Assembly (NCBI GenBank): GCA_030248215.1
Contig: JASANG010003942.1
Coordinates: 1-64,000, forward strand
Origin: Enoplolaimus lenunculus
Lineage: Eukaryota; Nematoda; Enoplea; Enoplida; Thoracostomopsidae
Direction of reading: 5' to 3'
DNA length: 64,000 nucleotides
Under the pieces are notes generated by a model. The model was not told where the DNA came from, made no database searches, and saw nothing but the letters and a program-made list of their open reading frames with translations. Positions 1 through 11,427 of the stretch are shown here, piece after piece (within the stretch, counting starts at the first letter, position 1; each line of letters opens with the position of its first letter). A program made the translations under genes and the position numbers.

Positions 1-2532
1 AATTACCTAAAATAGCTGATTGGCCTAGGTCTATTAGTAACCGGCCCTAATAGCAGATTATCCTACGAAAAAAAATATGGCCCAATGCGTAGGCCAATTA
101 GCCGAGTATTTTGCTTTCTTTACGAATGAAAAAATATATAATTTTAATACTGAAAGCAAGCTAACTAGGAAAAATATATTTTTAACTCGGTGTCCAGCAG
201 GTTATTTTTATGCTGACAGCTTCCTTATATTTTGCAACCTACCGGACAGTACAAGTTATTGTGGGTGTGGGCGGCATTGAAAGTACGGCCAACACTGCAG
301 TACTACGCAACAGCCAGCATTGGTATATACAGTACGTACGTATATATATATATATACGTCATATACCCGAGAATTAAGGAAAGTATTAACCTCCCGACAC
401 GACACAGACGGTGTTTCTGCATTTCTTACGTTGTTTTCCCACGATATGATTTTTATATTGCCTTCTGCGCAGTTTGTTTACTATCATCAGAACAATAAAC
501 AGAAAGATCTTAGCGAAACTACAAATAGAAACAACCCCCCCCCGAGTTCCAACACCGGTGTCGCTATTTTTAGATGACGTATTGTCCTATCCTGTATTAT
601 AACAAACTGCAGGATTAATTACGTTCCGGCGAACGCTGAATGCTTTACGCTTTTAAATACTTTACAAGCGCTAAAACTTAAACGTACTGAAACCATATTA
701 GTGTAACTGATTTTTGAAAATTCTAGACTGACTCTGGGGTGTATCTTTGTTAAGGGACGGAGTTCTCCAATTTACATATTTTTAGTGTCAATGAAATCCA
801 ACTTATAACGCAAACACCTCACTGTGTGGGACTTATGTTTGCTTGCTTGCGTATATATTTATTGCGTATCGCTGCATCTTTGAAGTTTACAGGAGAAAGG
901 TAAAAAAATTTTGAATTTATGTTTCGGATTAACAATTGGTAAAACAACTCCAGTTCTCGTTATAAGAAATTTAGGGAAATTCATTATTTTTGTGACAAAA
1001 ATTAAGTTGGAAATCGACGAATAGAATGGGTCAAATATTACATTACTGATAACTAATGCTGAAAACTATTTGATACGGTATATATACATATGACTACACT
1101 GATAATCAAAAATCTTAAAAAGGTTGTGCGTATTCGGCTATATTTTTTAAGATTTTTTGAAAGCCTGGTGATTACCTGTACACTCAAATTGTATTGGCAG
1201 ATAAATAAAACATCTTCGTAAAACTTTCAGCATTCTGGCAGTAATGCTTAGGTTGTAGCGTAAGCAGAGCAGAAGTTGGTAAGGAAATGATACTGGCAGA
1301 AAAAGTTAAGGAAATTTGGCAGAACATCAGCTTCTTTTTCGGGCAGAACTGGTTAAGCATCACGATTATGCGCTTACGCGAAACATCATGAAATGCTCCA
1401 TAAAACTATAAGTGGTCTAGTACAAAAAATATATTCGGCCTTTAGAAATAAATTTCAATTTTTACAGAAATTAGAAAAAAAAATTATATCATTGGTAACA
1501 TACGTAAATTCATATTATTTCCTAGGTAGTCTAATTGGGCTGAATTCTGCCAATTATGCTCGATAAAACCACTTCGATACGGCTGCTCACTGTCCCACAC
1601 AATTAAATTTCTGGGGCTAAAATCGGTGTAATGCTGATCAAAGAGTGTAGCAATCAAATATTTTTGCCGTTTCTTACAAATCCTAAACAAAACATTACAG
1701 AAAAAATAAAAATATACATTAGTTTGAGCCAGGATGTTACCACAACATCCCTTTTTCGGCATGGAACCTTGAAGTTAAATAACATAATTTTATAAATTAT
1801 AGTCGAATAAATTAGAATTATCGACAGAACAGAAGAAAGATGTTAAATAAATATTCCGTGTCAAAATAGTATGCGCCTGGGTGTGTCGCCAAAATCCAAA
1901 AAATACTTCAACCAAATAAATTACCTTAGATTTTAAGCGGGCTAAATATCCGAAATTAACGCCAGAAATTGCCGACACAAATGAACTATTTCGAGTGCTT
2001 TGCAACAGAACAGAATTATATACATATATGAAAAATGAGATATCGATTGAATTTAAAGATAACCACTTACCACTAGTCTTAGTGGGATTACATGTATTGA
2101 ACGAAGCTCGGAAATACCTACGTACCTATTTAGGTTCCTTATGCTCAAATACCTTATGGCATATATGATAAACAACGATCAATTGAAAAATAAACCCGCA
2201 GGTATAAGATAATATGGCAGCATTACTCTGTTACAGATAACATAACTAAACCACCAAATATCGATTTGTAACTAATTTGAAAGTGTTTGAACTTCTAAAC
2301 GAATATTTTAAATTTGTTACGCGCCCGAAAATACCATAAAACAAATATAGCGCACAAACGCGTATAAAAATGATATATTCCCCCAAATTAACTGTCATAT
2401 TTGGAAAGCTAATATACAAATTAATTAGTAACAAGCCATTCATTTATCTGTTTTGGATGTTTATAAACAATTTATTTCAATTCCTTGCACCCAATTTAAG
2501 GTAATAAATTTAAACCTTTGATATAGACTTAC

Positions 2533-3840
2533 CGCATGTATAGCAACTTGATTGCATGCTCAAAACTAGCGCAATTAGACGGAAGACCAATTGTTCTACA
2601 TACTAGGGGCCATTTATTGCACTGAGTTACCTAAAACATCATAACCACCCGCCATAAAATTCAACTTTAATATTTGGAAGTCAAAATTATCAACACTGAG
2701 AATACCGGAAAATTCCTGTGAAAAGAACAGATTAATAACGGAATCGAATAGTGAAGCAGTATATGCACCACAATCCTATCTGATTGATAGTCTGTATGCA
2801 AATGCATGATTACGAAAAACTTTGCTCAAACAGCCCTCCCGCTCTGCTTTACCCGATTTTTACAATTTAAAGAAACAAGTTGGCAATAAGGGTTAGGATT
2901 CGGATTCGGCAAAAATTTGCAGTTCAGTCTCGGATTCGGTCGTGAAAAAGCCGAATAAAACAACGAAATCCAACAATATGCGGCAGTATGTTTTTTATGT
3001 TTTAAACAATACAACTTTTAAACAACTTGTTACCCTGGAAACAAGGAAAACTCAAAAAATGCATCCGCTAAAATCCTAGAAGCGACAATGCGCATAAGAC
3101 TGCGCTCCTAATCACCTATAGGAAAACATAACAAACCTTGCTCCAACCACCATGCAACGTTACAGCAGAGTAAAGTTTCTTCAAATCGACGTCTTTTCCA
3201 TCCACACGAGGAAGTCGAAGATTGCAACTCCTGTAAGAAAAAAACGGAGCGTCACACATTAAAGCCAATTGGCCCATTATTTAACGTGATCTACAAGGTA
3301 TCCGCTGGTTGGCCGCGGTTAAATTCAGTGGTTTTCAAATTTAATTTGGGGCTGTATTCAAGTTACTCAGGCGTCAATTCCAGGAGAGGTGTGCGTTATA
3401 TATTGAGAGTAACGAGGAGAAATATATACTGTGCACACATAATTTTGTTGTGGGATGGGTGGAGGATGGCAACGGATTATACGTATTTTTCATGAAATCC
3501 AAACACGTATGACACGTATGTATACATCAAATGATTTGATGTTAATTCGGCACGTTTGGTCTCCATATCACTTATTTTCCTTAACGCGCCAACTGTCGCG
3601 AGACCAAATCAGTGTAGTGTCAAGGGTGTGAGGCAATCTAATATTCAAATTCAAGAGCTTTCTAGGGCGCGGACACTCCAAAACTATAATAACGCAAAGC
3701 AATCCATATATACAACGGTTTGCGTACCATTTCCTCCGGCAAAAAGCATCCAGTTCGGAATAAAACGTGCTAATACCACAATCGGCCGTTTCATTGTGTT
3801 TTGAGGATGCGTTGTAAGAACTAGACCTCCTCGCGCTCAT
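2533..3840 (-). pseudogene. Inverted second copy of ARID2 exons 1-3
   Basis: The left arm repeats the start of the ARID2 gene on the other strand: exon 1 at 3728-3840 (one residue differs, TAD instead of TAE), exon 2 at 3137-3230 and exon 3 at 2533-2630 (WPLV...GLPS instead of WPVV...GIPS). All six splice sites are kept. The copy of exon 4, expected near 1806-1948, has lost its acceptor AG (reads tttcgg) and its frame is broken, so this copy cannot encode ARID2 as it stands. It is either a partial inverted duplication or an assembly fold-back. Confidence 0.8.
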
Positions 3841-3965
3841 ATCTTCACATAGTACGATTGATAACTAAACCTTTACGAGTGTCGGACCACGCATAATTAC
3901 GTACAAAATATTTCAACAAATAGCTATAAATAGACGTAGGTTATCACTCAGTACTAACTACACTT

Positions 3966-4979
3966 CAGGATAAACCGGAATTCCGATTCCGATTAGAGTT
4001 CTGGTTTCTCCACAGCTTGAAAATTTCCGTCGGGGGGGGGCTTTGCGGGGGGGGGGAAGTTTTCCGGGGGCCCCCCAATATGTTTTGGGGGGGCATGGGG
4101 GCGGGATTAAAATTTTGCAAACCAACTTTTTGGACCATTTTTTCATTGTAGACCGTGTTTCCAACTCAACTGAAGATAACTCATCGCTCAACATGACAAA
4201 AATTTCTCGCAAACGCTAATAACAATAATTTTAACTAATATTACTGACAACTTAACAAGAAGTTGAAAGAAGCACAACTATATAAAATATAGATAATCTA
4301 TAATTGAAACTTTGATTAATATATATTTTATATATTAGTCACAGCTTCAGTTTATCATAAGGCTCAGGCGGGTTGAACCTGCTGCTGCAAGGTACTTTCG
4401 AATGCTGTATGCCCTGAAACGGTCTTTAAATAATTGTGCTTTTTTCAGGTCATTATTGAATTGTATTAGTTACTACGGGTATTTGTAACGCTATTAAAAA
4501 ATTATGAGTACTCAGCGTAATATAAAATCATATTTTGCCGAATGTCCGCCTTAAAAGAAGTCCAGGTCTTTACGTTTTAACATTGGAAATTTTTAGCCTA
4601 GCAAACTCCTGGGGGCCCCCAGCAGAACAATTTGCTGGGGGGCATTTTGCTGAGAGGCACCCGAAAATTCGCCGGGGGGGCCTTTCCTGGGAGCGGCAAA
4701 ATTTTTGCCGCGGGGAAAATGAAAATTTCGAAAAAAACTGGGGGGCCCTTGCTGTGGAGAAGCCAGGAATACCGATTCAAATCAAATCCCAATTCCGATT
4801 GCAGGTGTAATCGGAACATATCGCGATTTTTCACCGTTCATTTCGTCGCACGTATGTTATTTTAAGTATGCGTGAAATTTTTAGAATTACTATATACGTA
4901 TAACTCAGTATGTAAAACGAATGGGCTTGAAACCTTCACAGTTTCAATTATTGCATAATTCAGTTACGCTTGCACCCTG
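3966..4979. mobile_element. hAT-like MITE with G-rich fold-back interior (left arm)
   Basis: Begins caggataaaccggaattcc and ends cgcttgcaccctg; the 8 bp outside the ends (ctacactt and ccatactt) agree at six of eight positions, as for an aged hAT target-site duplication. The interior has long G runs and inverted GGGGGCCCCC hairpins near 4610-4760. The mirror copy lies at about 10178-11194. Confidence 0.5.
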
Positions 4980-5239
4980 CCATACTTCAGGCACCTACGT
5001 ACCTATATAACGCTTTTAACGTAGGCGGGTATCTGGTGAACGTAGCACATTAATCAAATGATGGGTTCAACTTTTTGAAGATTCAAAAAATCCTGGCAAG
5101 TTAAAATACCGATCCGGATGTCGATGCGCTTAGAAAATACTCAACACGGAAGTTGACTTCTAAGTCCACAACAAAGATAATAAGCTCTGCATTTTGAAGA
5201 TTCAATTGCAACCGCAGGTGGGTAGGGAAAGCAAAATAT

Positions 5240-5453
5240 CAGGTGCAAAAGTGGAACTGGATTATACCGGACTGGGAATCTGAATCGGAACAACAAACTT
5301 ATACCGGAATCGGAACTAGAAATTTTGCGACTCTACATAAAATTCGTATTGACAAATATAATATTGATTTAGAGTGTCTGTTGGCTGGCAACGATTTTTA
5401 AAAAGGTCGTATGACCAAATTGGTGATGACTTTTGAATTCCGATTGCACCCTG
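5240..5453. mobile_element. hAT MITE with exact 8-bp TSD CAAAATAT (left arm)
   Basis: Starts caggtgcaaa and ends ttgcaccctg (imperfect terminal inverted repeats). CAAAATAT stands on both sides (5232-5239 and 5454-5461). Subterminal ccggaatcggaa motifs mark the family. No coding capacity. Confidence 0.8.
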
Positions 5454-6340
5454 CAAAATATATATTCAGTTTGATATATGAATATATGTCTGTAAGCACA
5501 AACCAAATTGCAAAAACATGGTCTTATAGACGTCAACTGAAGACACAAATGTCGGTATCATTCTTTTAAATTGAAATCCAGTACAGATACGCAGAAAAAC
5601 TCAGAAATCGTGCGCAAAAAGAAACGTTCCTGCGTAGTCCGCTTATGAATTTAAACCAACTAAATTTTCGTTATACTGTAACGATATACCTAACAAAATT
5701 TTGCCGCGTGCAACTTAAACTAAATCGAAACACTCACAAGAGTTCAACATAATAATGCAACACAAAGTTCTTCCTAGAAACAAACAAACGCGTTGAATGT
5801 TTGCGGCAACCAAGAAGATGCGAAGGATAAAACTTCACAGTTTAAGAACATAACGCATTACGTTAGCAATCAGGCCTCCAATACTCATGCAAGCCATATT
5901 GAACAGACAAACCGTGTTAGCGCACGTACAAAATCTCTAGAGACATATCCCGCGCATTCTCCCGAATAGTAGAGAAAACGATAAAACTAAACAACCGTGT
6001 TTCGTTTCGCCGCTTCACTGTGCAAACGTTAAACATACATACTACAGTTGAGCTCCACAGCGACAGCCAAGCACAATTTGTTTGGCTAGAGACTCAGCTC
6101 TCCTCACAAGACACTCCACACAATAAAAAGACGGCGGCCCACAGGTAACGCTTGCAGCGTGATGAGCGAGCTTGGTATATCTAATGATGAATTTTAATTT
6201 GTGATTCAGATTTCTATCGTTTATAAATCGCCTTCATGATTTCGAGATTATTTTTTTATGCAGTGGCCTGTGTAGCGGAGCCAGGAGGCCGTATTTTAAA
6301 ATGTGTATAGCACCTGGCACCAGTTGTTTTATAGGTCCGA

Positions 6341-8837
6341 ACGAAGGAGTCCAAAACAGCAAAAGTATTGACGCATGAGAGGAGGCCGATCAACGAATGC
6401 GATTTAACAAATATCCCGCATCTCTCGGGTCCAAAAATCAAAGAATCCGTTCCTGTCAGAAGAAATCGTGCAATATAACCGATCATAGTAAAGGCACAAA
6501 ATAGGATATCTTACAGTATAACAAAAAGTTTCAAATTTATAAGCGGACTACACAGGAACGTTTCTTTTTTGCGTATGCTTTTTGTTTTCTGCGTTTCTGT
6601 ACTGGCTTTCAATTTCAAAAGAATGCTACCACAGCTCTCAGTGAACGCGCAAAGACCATGGTTTTTGCAATTTGGTTTGTGCTTACAGACATATATTCAT
6701 ATATCACAAATGAAAGGAGGGTGCAATCGGAATTCAAAAGTCATCACCAATTTTGGCTATACGACCTTTTTATGTTGCCGCCACAGACACTCTAAATCAA
6801 CACACGATATACTTGCTCATACGAATAGTAGAGCGCAAAATTTCTAGTTCCGATTCCGGTATCTTTGTTGTTCCGATTCAGATTCCCAGTCCGGTATTCC
6901 GTTTCACTCTCACGACTCCTGACCCACCTGCGGTTGCAATTGAATCTTCACAATGCAGAGCTATTATCTTTTGTGGACTAGAAGCAACTCCGTGTTGAGT
7001 ATTTTCTAAGCGCATTATATTTGGCAAAATTCATATTTAAACTTGCCAGGATTTTTGAGTTTCAAACAGTTGCCCTCTTTGTTTGTGCTACGTTCACCAG
7101 AAACCCCCTAGAATAAAGCGCTGGAATATAGGACGAGGCGCCGAGGGTGCAAGGACTGAGTTTACGCACAATTGAAACTGTGAAGGTCTATTCGTTTTAC
7201 CTACTGTTACCTACGCACAGAGGAATTCGAAAAATTTCACGCATACTTAAAAGTACAAACGTCGACCAAATTTTCGGTGAAATCGCGATACGCTTTCTCC
7301 CTTTCGTTTTGTCTACCCTCCACAGCAAGGGCCCCCCGTTTTTTGTTTTCTTTTCCCCGCGGCACAAATTTTAGCCGCTCCCACGAAAGGCCCCGGCGAG
7401 TTTTCGCCGCCTCTCGCAACGCCCCCAGCAATTTTCTGCTGGGGGCCCCCAGGAATTTGCCGGCTAATTTCCAATTAAAAAGACCGGACTCTTAAGGCGG
7501 ACATTCGGCAAAATATGATTTTTATATGCTTAGACTCATATTTTTTAGCGCTTACAAATACCCAGAAACAATACAATTCAATAATGACCTGAAAAAAGCC
7601 TTTTTAGCCGCTTCAGGGCATACAGCATTTGAAATACCTTGCAGCAGCAGTTCAAGCTTGCCTGGCCTTATGATAAACTAAAGTGCCTTATATATATTTC
7701 GTTTCTTTAGTTTCTATATTTTATATATTTCTTTCAACTTCTTGTTGTTGTCAGTATATTAGGCTTAGACTTAGGATTGTTATTCGCGTTTGCGAGAAAT
7801 TTTGTCATGTTGAGCGATGAGCTACTTCAGTTAGAGTTGGACTCGGTCTACATGAAATAGTCCAAAGAGTGGTATTGAAAATTTTAAAGCCGCCAGGACC
7901 CTCTGAACCATGGGGGGCATTGGAGCGGCAAAATTTATCCGGGGGAAGACGAAAATGAAAAAAACTCGCAATTGGCGGTCCGCTGTGGAGAGCCAGGATA
8001 CCGATTCTCTCCCTTCCGTTGCGGTGTTCGGCTATCGCGTTTTTCTCCTGTTTCGTTTCGTTTGTGGTATGTTTTTTTGTTGCGTGTTTTTGTTCTATAT
8101 CGTATCTCGTATGTCGATGGCTCGCCTTCCGTTTCATTATTGCATACAGTATGTGTACCCATCGTCCAACGCACGTCGTATTTTGGATAACCCTTCCTCA
8201 TTTTATAGTGACGGCTTACCGGCACCGACAAGCCGGCGCAAAAGGAGCGAGCGCGAAAAGGACACGGAGCGAGTACAACAAAGACAACAAAACGCACAAG
8301 AGACAAGAACAGGGGGAGGGAAAGCAAATAGGGCAAGGGGACAAATACATACGGACGGGAATCAACGGAACAACAAACTATACCAAATTGAACGAGAAAA
8401 TTTGTGGAAACTACAAAAAATACGTATTACAATATAATATGTAACTGTCTATTACTCGGCGACTCCTACCCTTTCCAGTTTCTTTTCCTGAATATTTTTT
8501 CGCTTTATACGACGCAGACAAAGCGTATCATTCTTTTAAATTGAAATTCAAGTAGATATACGCAGAAAACGAGTATCGGTCTCCAGTTTCAATATGTATT
8601 ATAATTGCGATTGTACTCTGAGAGTGTAAACAACTATTTTAGTAAGGTTAGACTCAAAAAACTTGCCGCGCAACAAACACAACACCACTCAACCACCTCC
8701 AAACACACGCATGCCAACAGAGGCAGAAAAACCACAAAGACAAACCAACAGCAACAGGCCTCAATACTCGCAAGTCATATATGAAACATTTGCTGAATTT
8801 TGAGACTCAGCATTTACGAATTTAAAAGCTACAGGAC
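6341..8837. repeat. Core of the inverted repeat: two extra degraded fold-back passes
   Basis: Roughly 6487-7880 is a degraded reverse complement of left-arm sequence about 4040-5710. Roughly 7905-8790 is a degraded direct copy of about 4670-5890. Shared landmarks include the block around ggacattcggcaaaatatga (7497) and gagcggcaaaatttnnccg (7922). The segments are recognisable but full of small indels. Open frames here (for example 7910-8437) have no recognisable product. No gene is called. Confidence 0.8.
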
Positions 8838-9704
8838 CTATAAACAACTGGTGCCAGGTGCTATACACATTTTAAAATACGGCCTCCTGGCTACCCTACA
8901 CAGGCCACTGCATAAAAATCTCGAACCATGAAGGCGATTTATAAACGATAGAAATCTGAATCACAAATTAAAATTCATCATTAGATATACCAAGCTCGCT
9001 CATCACGCTGCGACGTTACATGTGGGCCGCCATCTTTATTGTGTGAAGTGTTTTGTGAGCGAGAGCTGAGTCTCTAGCCAAACAATTGTGCTTGGCTGTC
9101 GCTGTAGAGCTCAACTGTAGTATGTATGTTTAACGTTTGCACAGTGAAGCGGCGATCGAACGCGGTTGTTTAATTTTATCGTTTTCTCTACTATTCGGGA
9201 GAATGCGCGGGATATGTCTCTAGATTTTGTACGTGCGCTAACACGGTTTGTCTGTTCAATATGGCTTGCATGAGTATTGGAGGCCTGATTGCTAACGTAA
9301 TGCGTTATGTTCTTAAACTGTGAAGTTTTATCCTTCGCATCTTCTTGGTTGCCGCAAACATTCAACGCGTTTGTTTGTTTCTAGGAAGAACTTTGTGTTG
9401 CATTATTATGTTGAACTCTTGTGAGTGTTTCGATTTAGTTTAAGTTGCACGCGGCAAAATTTTGTTAGGTATATCGTTACAGTATAACGAAAATTTAGTT
9501 GGTTTAAATTCATAAGCGGACTACACAGGAACGTTTCTTTTTGCGCACGATTTCTGAGTTTTTCTGCGTATCTGTACTGGATTTCAATTTAAAAGAATGA
9601 TACCGACATTTGTGTCTTCAGTTGACGTCTATAAGACCATGTTTTTGCAATTTGGTTTGTGCTTACAGACATATATTCATATATCAAACTGAATATATAT
9701 TTTG

Positions 9705-9917
9705 CAGGGTGCAATCGGAATTCAAAAGTCATCACCAATTTGGTCATACGACCTTTTTAAAAATGGTTGCCAGCCAACAGACACTCTAAATCAATATTAT
9801 ATTTGTCAATACGAATTTTATGTAGAGTCGCAAAATTTCTAGTTCCGATTCCGGTATAAGTTTGTTGTTCCGATTCAGATTCCCAGTCCGGTATAATCCA
9901 GTTCCACTTTGCACCTG
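9705..9917. mobile_element. hAT MITE with exact 8-bp TSD ATATTTTG (right arm)
   Basis: Mirror of 5240-5453, flanked by ATATTTTG at 9697-9704 and 9918-9925. It is part of the inverted repeat, not an independent insertion. Confidence 0.8.
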
Positions 9918-10177
9918 ATATTTTGCTTTCCCTACCCACCTGCGGTTGCAATTGAATCTTCAAAATGCAGAGCTTATTATCTTTGTTGTGGACTTAGAAG
10001 TCAACTTCCGTGTTGAGTATTTTCTAAGCGCATCGACATCCGGATCGGTATTTTAACTTGCCAGGATTTTTTGAATCTTCAAAAAGTTGAACCCATCATT
10101 TGATTAATGTGCTACGTTCACCAGATACCCGCCTACGTTAAAAGCGTTATATAGGTACGTAGGTGCCTGAAGTATGG

Positions 10178-11194
10178 CAGGGTGCAAGCGTAACTGAATT
10201 ATGCAATAATTGAAACTGTGAAGGTTTCAAGCCCATTCGTTTTACATACTGAGTTATACGTATATAGTAATTCTAAAAATTTCACGCATACTTAAAATAA
10301 CATACGTGCGACGAAATGAACGGTGAAAAATCGCGATATGTTCCGATTACACCTGCAATCGGAATTGGGATTTGATTTGAATCGGTATTCCTGGCTTCTC
10401 CACAGCAAGGGCCCCCCAGTTTTTTTCGAAATTTTCATTTTCCCCGCGGCAAAAATTTTGCCGCTCCCAGGAAAGGCCCCCCCGGCGAATTTTCGGGTGC
10501 CTCTCAGCAAAATGCCCCCCAGCAAATTGTTCTGCTGGGGGCCCCCAGGAGTTTGCTAGGCTAAAAATTTCCAATGTTAAAACGTAAAGACCTGGACTTC
10601 TTTTAAGGCGGACATTCGGCAAAATATGATTTTATATTACGCTGAGTACTCATAATTTTTTAATAGCGTTACAAATACCCGTAGTAACTAATACAATTCA
10701 ATAATGACCTGAAAAAAGCACAATTATTTAAAGACCGTTTCAGGGCATACAGCATTCGAAAGTACCTTGCAGCAGCAGGTTCAACCCGCCTGAGCCTTAT
10801 GATAAACTGAAGCTGTGACTAATATATAAAATATATATTAATCAAAGTTTCAATTATAGATTATCTATATTTTATATAGTTGTGCTTCTTTCAACTTCTT
10901 GTTAAGTTGTCAGTAATATTAGTTAAAATTATTGTTATTAGCGTTTGCGAGAAATTTTTGTCATGTTGAGCGATGAGTTATCTTCAGTTGAGTTGGAAAC
11001 ACGGTCTACAATGAAAAAATGGTCCAAAAAGTTGGTTTGCAAAATTTTAAGCCTGCCCCCAGGACCCCCCAAATCATATGGGGGGCCCCCAGGAAAACTG
11101 CCCCCCCCAGGAAACGCCCCCCCGACGGAAATTTTCAAGCTGTGGAGAAACCAGAACTCTAATCGGAATCGGAATTCCGGTTTATCCTGAAGTG
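10178..11194. mobile_element. hAT-like MITE with G-rich fold-back interior (right arm copy)
   Basis: Reverse complement of the element at 3966-4979. Here G/C-run blocks keep clear tcctggggg spacers that are blurred in the left copy. It lies about 120 bp upstream of the ARID2 start codon, so it may overlap the promoter. Confidence 0.5.
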
Positions 11195-11314
11195 TAGTTA
11201 GTACTGAGTGATAACCTACGTCTATTTATAGCTATTTGTTGAAATATTTTGTACGTAATTATGCGTGGTCCGACACTCGTAAAGGTTTAGTTATCAATCG
11301 TACTATGTGAAGAT

Positions 11315-11427
11315 ATGAGCGCGAGGAGGTCTAGTTCTTACAACGCATCCTCAAAACACAATGAAACGGCCGAGTGTGGTATTAGCACGTTTTATTCCGA
11401 ACTGGATGCTTTTTGCCGGAGGAAATG
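11315..11427 (+). CDS. ARID2: ARID2 exon 1 (start codon, ARID helix 1)
   Basis: Opens with ATG, reading [10 protein letters not shown], then [12 protein letters not shown], which aligns with the first ARID helix of vertebrate ARID2 (FLDELRQFHHSRG). It ends after two bases of a Trp codon at donor gtacgc. Human ARID2 also begins shortly before this helix, so the start is likely right. A TATA-like stretch, tatttatag, lies about 90 bp upstream near 11223. Confidence 0.85.

Larger units (their letters stand above)
1..6340. repeat. Left arm of a giant inverted repeat
   Basis: Reverse complement of about 8838-15016; paired positions add to about 15,155 in the middle and about 15,017 at the outer end. 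Examples: 3840 pairs with 11315, 5240 with 9917, and 1 with 15016. From about 2700 to 6060 the two arms are nearly identical. From 1 to about 2500 this arm differs by many small substitutions and indels, often in or beside G, T or A runs. The arm may continue beyond the window start. Confidence 0.93.

Noticed and set aside
3286-3495. 69-codon frame repeated exactly at 11660-11869 on the other strand
   Set aside because: The duplicate is explained by the inverted repeat; in the real gene it lies antisense within ARID2 intron 1, with no recognisable product.
7910-8437. 175-codon frame with a hydrophobic stretch in the palindrome core
   Set aside because: The region is a degraded copy of left-arm MITE sequence with no gene; no homology and no splice context.
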